Shown here: positions 55,876 through 63,568 of the stretch, one piece after another
Layout: each line of letters begins with the position of its first letter
How positions within the stretch are numbered: the first letter of the stretch is position 1
Source of the DNA: Streptomyces sp. NBC_00683
GTDB lineage: Bacteria; Actinomycetota; Actinomycetes; Streptomycetales; Streptomycetaceae
Reading direction: 5' to 3'
DNA: 64,000 nucleotides
Assembly (NCBI RefSeq): GCF_036226745.1
Contig: NZ_CP109013.1
Location: forward strand, 2,604,001-2,668,000
Translations under genes and position numbers: made by a program
Notes under the pieces: model-generated
The model's input: only the letters and a program-made list of their open reading frames with translations
What the model was told of the DNA's origin: nothing
Database searches by the model: none

Positions 55876-56520
55876 GTGGCAGCACCCACAGGCGGACACC
55901 CGTACGAGGGTGGTCGGCACGTTCCGGGTGAGCAGGGCGACAACCGCTTCAACCACCCCGGCGTGCAGGGTTCGCAAGAGCCTTATCAGCCGTATCAGCC
56001 CTACCAGCAGCCCCAGCAGTCGCCGCAAGGCGCGCAGGGGGGCGGCTGGCCCCAGCAACAGCCGCAGCAGCCGGGTTCCGGGTGGCCGCAGCAGCAGCCC
56101 CCGCAGCGCTACGACGCACCTCCGTCGCGCATCCAGCCGGTCCAGCGGCAGGCGCCCGAGCCGTCGAAGCCCGCGGCGCACAACCCGCTGGTCCGTCCGT
56201 ACGCCATGACCGGCGGCCGGACCCGGCCGCGGTACCAGCTCGCCATCGAGGCACTGGTCAGCACCACGGCCGATCCGTCGAGGCTCCAAGGGCAGCTGCC
56301 CGAGCACCAGCGGATCTGCCGGCTCTGCATCGAGATCAAGTCGGTCGCCGAGATTTCGGCCCTTCTCACGATCCCCCTCGGCGTTGCCCGGATCCTCGTC
56401 GCCGACCTGGCCGAGGCCGGACTCGTCGCTATCCATCAGCCCGGCGGCGACGAGGCCGCCGGCGGCCAACCAGCCGTGACACTGCTCGAAAGGGTGCTCA
56501 GTGGACTTCGCAAGCTCTAG
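55876..56520 (+). CDS. cvnC2: Conservon DUF742 protein CvnC (conservon 2), extended
   Basis: The 214-residue DUF742 protein is the same core as CvnC1 (VRPYAMTGGRTRPRYQLAIE near residue 110; HQRICRLCIEIKSVAEISALL), preceded by about 85 extra residues rich in Pro, Gln and Tyr (QPYQPYQQPQQSPQG). GTG with a strong GGAGGAAAC site. Its end overlaps cvnD2 by 20 bp. The extension is a low-complexity tail absent from CvnC1. Confidence 0.92.
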   Translation: MAAPTGGHPYEGGRHVPGEQGDNRFNHPGVQGSQEPYQPYQPYQQPQQSPQGAQGGGWPQQQPQQPGSGWPQQQPPQRYDAPPSRIQPVQRQAPEPSKPAAHNPLVRPYAMTGGRTRPRYQLAIEALVSTTADPSRLQGQLPEHQRICRLCIEIKSVAEISALLTIPLGVARILVADLAEAGLVAIHQPGGDEAAGGQPAVTLLERVLSGLRKL

Positions 56521-57082
56521 CGGCGGAGCGGCCCGCTCCACCACCTCGGCGAAAATCGTGGTGGCAGGGGGCTTCGGCGTGGGTAAGACCACGTTTGTCG
56601 GTGCCGTTTCGGAGATCAACCCGCTGCGCACCGAAGCCGTGATGACGTCCGCGTCCGCGGGCATCGACGACCTGACCCACACCGGGGACAAGACCACCAC
56701 CACGGTGGCCATGGACTTCGGCCGCATCACCCTCGACCAGGACCTGATCCTGTACCTCTTCGGTACACCGGGCCAGGACCGCTTCTGGTTCATGTGGGAC
56801 GACCTGGTCCGCGGCGCCATCGGCGCCGTCGTCCTCGTCGACACCCGCCGTCTCGCCGACTGCTTCCCCGCGGTCGACTACTTCGAGAACAGCGGCCTCC
56901 CCTTCGTCATCGCCCTCAACGGCTTCGACGGACACCAGCCCTACACCCCGGACGAGGTGCGCGAGGCCCTGCAGATCGGCCCCGACACCCCGATCCTGAC
57001 GACGGACGCCCGTCACCGTGGGGACGCCAAGAGCGCGCTCATCACGCTGGTCGAGCACGCGTTGATGGCCCGCCTGCGCTGA
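56501..57082 (+). CDS. cvnD2: Conservon small GTPase CvnD (conservon 2)
   Basis: The 193-residue GTPase is nearly identical to CvnD1 (GGFGVGKTT, TPGQDRFWFMWDD, LNGFDG). It differs only at the ends, e.g. GGAARSTTS near the start and a few C-terminal residues. GTG overlaps cvnC2 by 20 bp. The shared 407-bp tract makes the effector and switch surfaces of both GTPases the same, so each could work with either conservon. Confidence 0.95.
   Translation: MDFASSSGGAARSTTSAKIVVAGGFGVGKTTFVGAVSEINPLRTEAVMTSASAGIDDLTHTGDKTTTTVAMDFGRITLDQDLILYLFGTPGQDRFWFMWDDLVRGAIGAVVLVDTRRLADCFPAVDYFENSGLPFVIALNGFDGHQPYTPDEVREALQIGPDTPILTTDARHRGDAKSALITLVEHALMARLR
56540..56946 (+). repeat. 407-bp perfect identity with cvnD1 (copy in cvnD2)
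   Basis: This is the partner of 51273-51679 at an offset of 5267 bp. The other conservon genes are diverged at the DNA level outside short shared blocks. Confidence 0.9.
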
Positions 57083-57101
57083 GGTCCCGGACACGGCACA
57101 C

Positions 57102-57139
57102 GAAAGGCCCCGCACTCCCGAGGGAGTGCGGGGCCTTTC
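57102..57139. terminator. Bidirectional terminator conservon 2 / accE
   Basis: A perfect 18-bp stem (57102-57119 with 57122-57139) of GAAAGGCCCCGCACTCCC type with a two-base turn lies between cvnD2 and accE. Confidence 0.9.
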
Positions 57140-57198
57140 TGTGCGTCCGGGGCCCGGATGGGGCCTGAGGGGTCCGGAAGGGGCCTGAGGGGCCCTTC

Positions 57199-57402
57199 TC
57201 AGCCCTGCCAGCTGTGCGGGGCACGGAAACCGGGGGTGCGCTCCAGTCGGCGCCATCCGGCGTGGTTACGGCCCCTGTGGGCGGGCGCGTCGGGCTGGGC
57301 GGCGGCGCGTGCGAGCAGGACCGCGGTGATGGCCGCGAGCTCCTCGGGGCCGGCCTGGCCCTTCTCGACGCGCAGCACGGACTCGGCGGGAGTGACGCTC
57401 AT
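57199..57402 (-). CDS. accE: Acyl-CoA carboxylase epsilon subunit
   Basis: The 67-residue protein has the actinobacterial epsilon signature: ESVLRVEKGQAGPEELAAITAVLLARAAA, then the WRRLERTP-like C-terminus. The subunit binds and activates the beta subunit of propionyl/acetyl-CoA carboxylase (established in S. coelicolor). The ATG at 57402 is preceded by GGAG. It lies 71 bp after pccB on the same strand and is probably co-transcribed with it. Confidence 0.92.
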   Translation of the reverse strand: MSVTPAESVLRVEKGQAGPEELAAITAVLLARAAAQPDAPAHRGRNHAGWRRLERTPGFRAPHSWQG

Positions 57403-57473
57403 GGTGTCTCCGTCTTCTGGACGTTCTGGGCAGCTGGTCGTCTACACCTCCGGGGTTGCCGGGGCGGCTGCGA

Positions 57474-59057
57474 CTACTGCGGGGGGTTGCCGTGCTTGCG
57501 GGACGGCAGGTCCGCGTGCTTGTTGCGGAGCATCGCGAGAGAGGCGATCAGTACCTCGCGCGTCTCGGCGGGGTCGATGACGTCGTCGACCAGGCCGCGC
57601 TCCGCGGCGTAGTAGGGGTGCATCAGCTCGGCCTTGTACTCCTTGACCATGCGGGCCCGCATGGCTTCGGGGTCCTCGGCGTCCGCGATCTGACGGCGGA
57701 AGATGACGTTGGCGGCACCTTCGGCGCCCATCACCGCGATCTCGTTGGTGGGCCAGGCGTAGGTGAGGTCGGCTCCGATGGACTGACTGTCCATGACGAT
57801 GTACGCGCCTCCGTATGCCTTGCGCAGGATCAGCGAGATCCTCGGCACGGTGGCGTTGCAGTACGCGTACAGGAGCTTCGCACCGTGCCGAATGATTCCA
57901 CCGTGCTCCTGGTCGACGCCGGGCAGGAAGCCGGGTACGTCCAGCAGAGTGACGATGGGAATGTTGAAGGCATCGCACATCTGGACGAATCGAGCCGCCT
58001 TCTCGGACGCCTCGATGTCCAGGACACCGGCCAGCGACTGCGGCTGGTTGGCCACGATGCCGACGACCTGGCCGTCGAGCCGGGCCAGGGCGCAGATGAT
58101 GTTACGGGCCCAGCGCTCGTGGATCTCCAGGAAGTCGCCGTCGTCGACGAGCTCCTCGATCACCTTGTGCATGTCGTACGGGCGGTTCCCGTCGGCCGGG
58201 ACCAGGTCCAGCAGGACGTCGCCGCGGCGGTCGGCCGGGTCGTCGGTCGGCGTGACGGGCGGGTTCTCCCGGTTGTTCGACGGCAGCATCCCGATCAGGT
58301 AGCGGACCTCGGCGATGCAGGTCTCCTCGTCGTCGTACGCGAAGTGCGCGACGCCCGAGGTCTCGGCGTGCACATCCGCGCCGCCGAGCCCGTTCTGGGT
58401 GATCTCCTCACCGGTGACCGCCTTGACGACGTCCGGTCCGGTGATGAACATCTGCGAGGTCTCACGGACCATGAACACGAAGTCGGTGAGGGCGGGGCTG
58501 TAGGCCGCGCCGCCCGCGCACGGGCCGAGCATCACGCTGATCTGCGGGATGACACCGGAGGCGCGGGTGTTGCGCTGGAAGATCCCGCCGTACCCGGCGA
58601 GCGCGCTCACGCCCTCCTGGATACGGGCGCCGGCGCCGTCGTTCAGCGAGACCAGCGGAGCACCGGCCGAGATGGCCATGTCCATGATCTTGTGGATCTT
58701 GGTGGCGTGGGCCTCGCCCAGCGCGCCGCCGAAGATCCGGAAGTCGTGCGCGTAGACGAAGACCGTGCGGCCCTCGACCGTGCCCCAGCCGGTGATGACA
58801 CCGTCGGTGTACGGCTTCTTGGCCTCCAGGCCGAATCCGGTCGCCCGGTGGCGGCGGAGCTGCTCGACCTCCTTGAACGTACCGGGGTCGAGCAGGAGCT
58901 CGATGCGCTCCCGGGCGGTCAGCTTGCCCTTGGCGTGCTGTGCCTCGGTCGCCCGGTCGCTCGGTCCGCGCCGTGCCTGCTCGCGCAGATCCAGCAGTTC
59001 GGCCACCCGGCCACGCGTGTCACTCGGCTCGCCCGGGATTTCGTCCACAACGGTCAT
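57474..59057 (-). CDS. pccB: Acyl-CoA carboxylase carboxyltransferase (beta) subunit
   Basis: The 527-residue carboxyltransferase transfers CO2 from biotin to propionyl- or acetyl-CoA, giving methylmalonyl- or malonyl-CoA for fatty acids and polyketides. Motifs include GGALGEAHATKIHKIMDMA, LNDGAGARIQEGVSALAGYGGI (about 117-137) and GPCAGGAAYSPALTDFVFM (about 157-175), as well as GVDQEHGGIIRHGAKLLYAY and the C-terminal GGAYIVMDSQSIGADLTYAWP. The biotinylated alpha subunit is not in the window. ATG start. Confidence 0.95.
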   Translation of the reverse strand: MTVVDEIPGEPSDTRGRVAELLDLREQARRGPSDRATEAQHAKGKLTARERIELLLDPGTFKEVEQLRRHRATGFGLEAKKPYTDGVITGWGTVEGRTVFVYAHDFRIFGGALGEAHATKIHKIMDMAISAGAPLVSLNDGAGARIQEGVSALAGYGGIFQRNTRASGVIPQISVMLGPCAGGAAYSPALTDFVFMVRETSQMFITGPDVVKAVTGEEITQNGLGGADVHAETSGVAHFAYDDEETCIAEVRYLIGMLPSNNRENPPVTPTDDPADRRGDVLLDLVPADGNRPYDMHKVIEELVDDGDFLEIHERWARNIICALARLDGQVVGIVANQPQSLAGVLDIEASEKAARFVQMCDAFNIPIVTLLDVPGFLPGVDQEHGGIIRHGAKLLYAYCNATVPRISLILRKAYGGAYIVMDSQSIGADLTYAWPTNEIAVMGAEGAANVIFRRQIADAEDPEAMRARMVKEYKAELMHPYYAAERGLVDDVIDPAETREVLIASLAMLRNKHADLPSRKHGNPPQ

Positions 59058-59292
59058 GTATCGACCCTACGAACCCGACCCAGGGAATCGTGCCGTCGAC
59101 TCCGGACAGTCTCCTGCCCGGTTTCCTGGTGGCACCTGACAGAACCGGCGCACCATGCAGCCCATCTGCCAGCCCGTGGGGCTCTCCCGTTGTGGTTCTC
59201 CCACAAAGAGGGGTCTGTGGTGTGGGGCACATCGGTGGCTGCGCGCCACGCCGCGGATCCACCGGCCCGGCGGACCTCGTACCCAGAATGGC
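59058..59292. other. Intergenic region between the GH101 gene and pccB
   Basis: No gene is supported between the GH101 stop and the pccB start. The 235 bp before the GH101 terminator must carry the pccB promoter. No clear box is recognisable. Confidence 0.45.
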
Positions 59293-59324
59293 AGGGGGCG
59301 GAACCGGAACCGGAACCGCCCCCT
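59293..59324 (-). terminator. Terminator after the GH101 gene
   Basis: AGGGGGCGG (59293-59301) and CCGCCCCCT (59316-59324) form a 9-bp stem around a loop of GGAACC repeats, 18 bp before the GH101 stop end. It is GC-rich with no T-run. Confidence 0.55.
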
Positions 59325-59341
59325 CGTGAGAACCCGCTGGT

Positions 59342-62300
59342 TCAGTTTCCGCAGTGGAAGCGGGCGCTGCCCCAGTCGGCGTGGTCGTTGCCGTTGTCGT
59401 CCCCGCCGTCCGCGACGGCCAGCTCGACGTACTTCGCGCCGGTGACGTCGGCTTCCAGCTGCCACGCGGTGTCCGCCGCCTTCAGCACGGGCGACGCGGC
59501 CTTCACCGTGCCGTCCGCCGTGACGGAGAACTGCACACTCCCCCGCGAGGTCTGCACGTCGTCCACACCGACCTCGGCGGTGAACGAGGTGCACTTCCCG
59601 CCCAGGTAGTAGCGGACCTTCGCCGGGGCGTGGGTGCCCAGGCCCTTCTCGTACGCGGTCCCCCCGATCTTCAGGGGGGTGCCGTCGCCGGCGCCCGTCC
59701 CTCCGTTGGAGAGGTCGCGCTCGACCGGGCCCCAGCCGTTCTCCGAGCTCGTCCAGTCCAGGTCACTGGCCCAGCTGTCGGTGACGGGCGGCGGGGGCAG
59801 GGTCCGCACGGTGGTGTTCGCGCCGAGGGTTCGTGCGGTGCCGGCCACCGTGTACGAGGCGGCGGCAGCCAGGTCGTACGCCTGGTACGCGGCGTCCGCG
59901 GGCGGGGTGACTTGCCAGCTCGCCTCCGTCTTCGCGCCGGGTGCGACCCGGTCGACGGTGACGGGGCCGGCGGGCTGTGCCGTCCAGCCCTCCGGGAGGG
60001 TCAGTCCGACCTCGACGCCGGTGGCCTCCGTCGCCTCGTGGTTGGTGAAGGCGGCCTTCACCGTGGTGGCCACTCCGGGCTCCAATGCCTGGGTTCCGGC
60101 CGTGACGGCGAGCGTGGCGCAGGCGGCCTGCTCGCCCGCGGGGGCGGCTCCGAGGTCGGTCACCGTGAATCCGTCGAGCACGAAGTCGGCGCCCTCGGGA
60201 GCGTCGCCGCGCTTGCGCAGCCCGGTCCAGGTGTCTCCGCAGCCGGCGGTGACGGTCTCGGTGAAGTGACCGGTGGTGAGCTGCCTGCCGATCGGCGTGG
60301 CCCGGGTCTCGGTGGAGGCGGGGGCGCCGTCGGCGTCGATCCGGTCGTATCCGTCGACCCACTCGTAGGCCCCGGCGTGGCTGGACTGGTAGTCGTACTC
60401 GATCTTGTAGCGGCGGCCGTCGGTCATCGGGACGGTCCACGGTGCGGTCCGGTAGACGAGGCCGGTGTTCTCCTCGTGGGCCTTGAGCGACTCCTTGCCG
60501 CCGAGCACGTCGTCGACGAGCTTCCCGTTCCAGCCGGCCTGGGTGTAGGGGGCGTGCAGCTGGGAGATGCTGGTGCGGGGGTCGGTGGAGCCGCCCGCGT
60601 CACCCTTGAGGAAGGGTCCCCAGCCCTGGTCGACGTCCTCGAAGTCCTCGTAGGCGACGGTGCCCGGCTTCGTCGCCGGGGCGTTGGCGACGATGCGTAC
60701 GTCGTCGGCCCGCACGGTCGCCGTGCTGCCGCCGGCCGCCTCGATGCGCAGGGTGGTGCGGCCGTCGGCGGGGGCGGTGAAGTTGACCTTGGCGCGCTGG
60801 AAGTACGTGCCGTGCCGGTCGGACGCGGCGACCTGGTCCTCGGCGGTGGACCGGTCCACGGCGACGGACTTCCCGCCGGCCGAGAGGGTGGTGTGCCGGC
60901 TGCTGCCCGGCTCGACCTCGATGAACGCGGAGGCGGTGTAGCGCGTGCCGGGCTTCAGTCCGGTGATGCGCTGGGAGAGCGCGGCCGTGCCGGAGCCGGA
61001 GAGCTCGGCGCTGTTGCGTCCCTGGTCGTCGGTGTCACGGGTGACGGTGCCGGTCCGCGTCCAGTCGTCGAGCCCGCTGTCGTTGAAGCCGGGGTCGTCG
61101 ACCGGGGTGTCCTCGCCCCACCGCGGGTCGGCGGCCTGCGGCGCCCTGTCCGGGTAGAGGACGTAGGGCTGTCCGGCGGTGGCCTTCAGCGTGATCTTCC
61201 CGCCGGCGGGCCGGACGGTGCCGGTCTTGACGCGGCCGTTGTCGGTGAGCTTGTAGACGGTGTACGCGCCCGTGCCCGGTACGGCCCAACTGCTGCTGCC
61301 ACCGGCCTTGTTGTAGTGGTAGAGCTTCTTGCCGCCGTCCCAGGGCAGAAGGTAGCCGGTGCCGCTGAGGACCTTGCGGCCGTGATCGTAGAAGGTTCGG
61401 CTGCCGTCCTCGACCGTGCCGCGCACCCCGCCGGTGAGTGTGATGTCGTTGCCGTCCCAGCGGGTGATCTTCTGCTGCTGGAGGTACTTGGCGGGGAGGT
61501 TCCTCTCCCAGATGTTGGCGTAGAAGGCGTTCCAGTCCGTCTCGCCGGTCCAGCCCTCGAAGTCCTCCAGCGCGGTCTGGCCGAGGACCGGGTCGTTGTT
61601 CCAGATGTCCTTCTCGTCGTTGCGGATGAAGCGGATGATCTTCGAGTTGAGGCCCTTGTTGGTGGCCCCGCCGTAGTCGAGGTCATTGGCCCAGTGGGAC
61701 CAGAGCGAACCGCGCTCGAACTTGTCGGCCCACTCGGTGCCGACGTTCCAGCCCTGCTGCTGCACGGCCCGGAGGGTCTTGTCCGCGATCCAGCCGTGCG
61801 AGTAGTAGACGTCGATGTAGAGGAAGTCGAGGTTGTCGTCGGTCTCGTCGCGCAACTGCTGGAAGCGCTTGGCGAGGTCTCCGCTGTTGATGTCGCGGCG
61901 CTGGTCGATGTAGTAGCTCTGGTTGAGCCAGTTCCAGCCGGGCTTCGTCTTGTCGACGAGCTTCTCGTCGAACGCGTTCGCCTCGGGGTAGGACTCGGTG
62001 GCGTTGACGTGGACCCCGAAGGTGGCGCCCCACTTCTTGCCGTCCTCGAGCAGCGCGTTGAGGTCCTTCAGGCCGCCGGCCCGCTTGTTGTAGTTGCCGC
62101 CGTAGTCGGGGTGGGCCGAGTCGTGGCCCTCGGAGCCGTAGCCCTTGAGCACCGCGAGCTGGCCGAGGCCGTCCGTGGCGAGCGAGACCCGCTTGACGTC
62201 GTCGAGGGTGCGCAGGAAGGGGTGGGTGGCCTGGCTGGCGAAGTTGAACGGGATGTGGGTGATGACCCGGTTCGCGGTGTCCTCGGAACCCGGCGCCGTG

Positions 62301-63211
62301 ATTCCGATGGACCGGAAGGCGACCGCGCCGTCCTGCCAGTTCACGGCCTTGTCGCCGTTGGCGTCGGGCGTGACGACGACCTTCGCCCAGGGCAGGTTCG
62401 CACCGCTCTCCGGCTTCGGCGCGCCCTCGCCCCGGTAGGTCCACTGACCGGACCACACCCCGACCCGGACGCTGCCGTCGGCGGCCTTGCGGGCCTGGTG
62501 CCAGAAGCGGGCGTCGTCGCCGCCGGTGGCGCCCGAGGGCTTGTCGTACGTGGAGTTGGACTCGACGGCGGCGGCCAGGGTGCCGTTGTTGACGATGGCG
62601 TACGAGGCGCCGAGCGGCGCGCTGTCGGCGGCCGTCTCCTCGGTGACCTTCGCGAACACGTCGGCGGTCTTCGTGGAGTCCGGGTCCAGCCGGGTGAACG
62701 CGGTGGCGGCACCCGTCTCGGTGGAGCCGACGGAGACCAGGTCGTGGCCGGGTATGTCGATGGTGCCGACACGGAAGGCCTCGGTGTCGCGGACGGCGGC
62801 CACCCTGAAGGTGGTGGCGCGTCCGGCCACGGAGAGCGTGGTGTCGATCTCCACGCCGGGCAGATCCTCGAAGGCGAGGGTGTAGCGGGCCTCCCCGGCG
62901 GTGAACTCGGGCGCGCCCTTGAGCCGCACGGGGTGGGCGGCACCGTTGAGCGTGACGGCGGTGACCGGCTGTGTGCTGCCGGCCAGCTGCGCGCCACTGG
63001 CCCGGTCGGTGTACGTCAGGACGCGTGGGAAGTCCTTGGCCACGGAGACGGACAGCCGCTCCGAGGCGATGACGGCGCCGGCTGCGGCGGGATCGGCTGC
63101 CGCGGCGGGCGGCGGGTCGGCGGCTGCGGCGGGGAGTGCGGTCCCCACGAGGGCCAGGACGGCGGCTGAGGCGGCGGCGACTGCGCCCGCCGAACGGAAT
63201 CTTGACGACAT
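59342..63211 (-). CDS. Secreted endo-alpha-N-acetylgalactosaminidase (GH101)
   Basis: The 1289-residue enzyme releases the core-1 disaccharide Gal-GalNAc from O-linked glycoproteins (GH101, as in pneumococcal EngSP). A Sec-type signal peptide (SSRFRSAGAVAAASAAVLALVG) leads. In the catalytic part, the nucleophile Asp is likely in FLYIDVYYSHGW near residue 463 and the acid/base Glu in GTEWADKF near 492. GH101-type accessory domains follow, then a NEW3 domain and an NPCBM galactose-binding domain (WASDLDWTSSENGWGP...LGTHAPAKVRYYLGG) at the C-terminus. ATG 63211 is preferred over 63253. It is divergent from a GH64 gene across an operator. Confidence 0.88.
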   Translation of the reverse strand: MSSRFRSAGAVAAASAAVLALVGTALPAAAADPPPAAAADPAAAGAVIASERLSVSVAKDFPRVLTYTDRASGAQLAGSTQPVTAVTLNGAAHPVRLKGAPEFTAGEARYTLAFEDLPGVEIDTTLSVAGRATTFRVAAVRDTEAFRVGTIDIPGHDLVSVGSTETGAATAFTRLDPDSTKTADVFAKVTEETAADSAPLGASYAIVNNGTLAAAVESNSTYDKPSGATGGDDARFWHQARKAADGSVRVGVWSGQWTYRGEGAPKPESGANLPWAKVVVTPDANGDKAVNWQDGAVAFRSIGITAPGSEDTANRVITHIPFNFASQATHPFLRTLDDVKRVSLATDGLGQLAVLKGYGSEGHDSAHPDYGGNYNKRAGGLKDLNALLEDGKKWGATFGVHVNATESYPEANAFDEKLVDKTKPGWNWLNQSYYIDQRRDINSGDLAKRFQQLRDETDDNLDFLYIDVYYSHGWIADKTLRAVQQQGWNVGTEWADKFERGSLWSHWANDLDYGGATNKGLNSKIIRFIRNDEKDIWNNDPVLGQTALEDFEGWTGETDWNAFYANIWERNLPAKYLQQQKITRWDGNDITLTGGVRGTVEDGSRTFYDHGRKVLSGTGYLLPWDGGKKLYHYNKAGGSSSWAVPGTGAYTVYKLTDNGRVKTGTVRPAGGKITLKATAGQPYVLYPDRAPQAADPRWGEDTPVDDPGFNDSGLDDWTRTGTVTRDTDDQGRNSAELSGSGTAALSQRITGLKPGTRYTASAFIEVEPGSSRHTTLSAGGKSVAVDRSTAEDQVAASDRHGTYFQRAKVNFTAPADGRTTLRIEAAGGSTATVRADDVRIVANAPATKPGTVAYEDFEDVDQGWGPFLKGDAGGSTDPRTSISQLHAPYTQAGWNGKLVDDVLGGKESLKAHEENTGLVYRTAPWTVPMTDGRRYKIEYDYQSSHAGAYEWVDGYDRIDADGAPASTETRATPIGRQLTTGHFTETVTAGCGDTWTGLRKRGDAPEGADFVLDGFTVTDLGAAPAGEQAACATLAVTAGTQALEPGVATTVKAAFTNHEATEATGVEVGLTLPEGWTAQPAGPVTVDRVAPGAKTEASWQVTPPADAAYQAYDLAAAASYTVAGTARTLGANTTVRTLPPPPVTDSWASDLDWTSSENGWGPVERDLSNGGTGAGDGTPLKIGGTAYEKGLGTHAPAKVRYYLGGKCTSFTAEVGVDDVQTSRGSVQFSVTADGTVKAASPVLKAADTAWQLEADVTGAKYVELAVADGGDDNGNDHADWGSARFHCGN

Positions 63212-63273
63212 GAGGACTGAGTAATCCCCCGGCCTCGGCAGGGTCAACGTCATACCGCCCCGAGGGACTTACC

Positions 63274-63302
63274 AGTCCAACAACCGTGGTCGGTTAGTCC
63301 AA
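63274..63302. repeat. AGTCCAA direct repeats, 22-bp spacing
   Basis: AGTCCAA occurs at 63274-63280 and 63296-63302, two helical turns apart, about 65-90 bp upstream of the GH101 start. The spacing fits a protein-binding pair, and the first copy lies near the GH101 promoter. Confidence 0.35.
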
Positions 63303-63425
63303 GAGCGGTGGATCGGGCCGGGCCGGGTCACGCGTTCAGTTCCTGTTCACCGCGAGCACGCGACCATCGACCGAGGGTTGCGAAATGCCCCTCCGAACCG
63401 TCGAGTTGTGAAGAATCTCGATTCT

Positions 63426-63439
63426 TGAGAGCGCTCTCA
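63426..63439. promoter_or_regulatory. LacI-family-type operator palindrome
   Basis: TGAGAGCGCTCTCA is a perfect 14-bp palindrome in the divergent region between the GH101 and GH64 genes. It differs from the Streptomyces CebR box TGGGAGCGCTCCCA at only two symmetric positions, and the central GCGC is typical of LacI-family sites. It lies 215 bp from the GH101 start and 130 bp from the GH64 start. It likely represses one or both glycosidase genes in the absence of an oligosaccharide inducer. Confidence 0.7.
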
Positions 63440-63568
63440 GTCGTAAGTCTTGACGGTCGCGGCACCCGTGACGAAAGTGGTTCGCACCGCAGGCGGCCCC
63501 CCACCGCACGCCTCCCTCTCCACCACCCCATGACTCCGTCTGCGGCCCCCACACCTCGGGAGTTCTTC

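Noticed and set aside
59302..59315. GGAACC repeats as a CRISPR or satellite
   Set aside because: Only a few 6-bp copies are present, inside a terminator loop; no spacer pattern.
59354..63169. A 1271-codon plus-strand frame opposite the GH101 gene, and an 865-codon frame opposite smc (15747-18344)
   Set aside because: Both are compositional mirror frames of the genes below them, with no recognisable domain.
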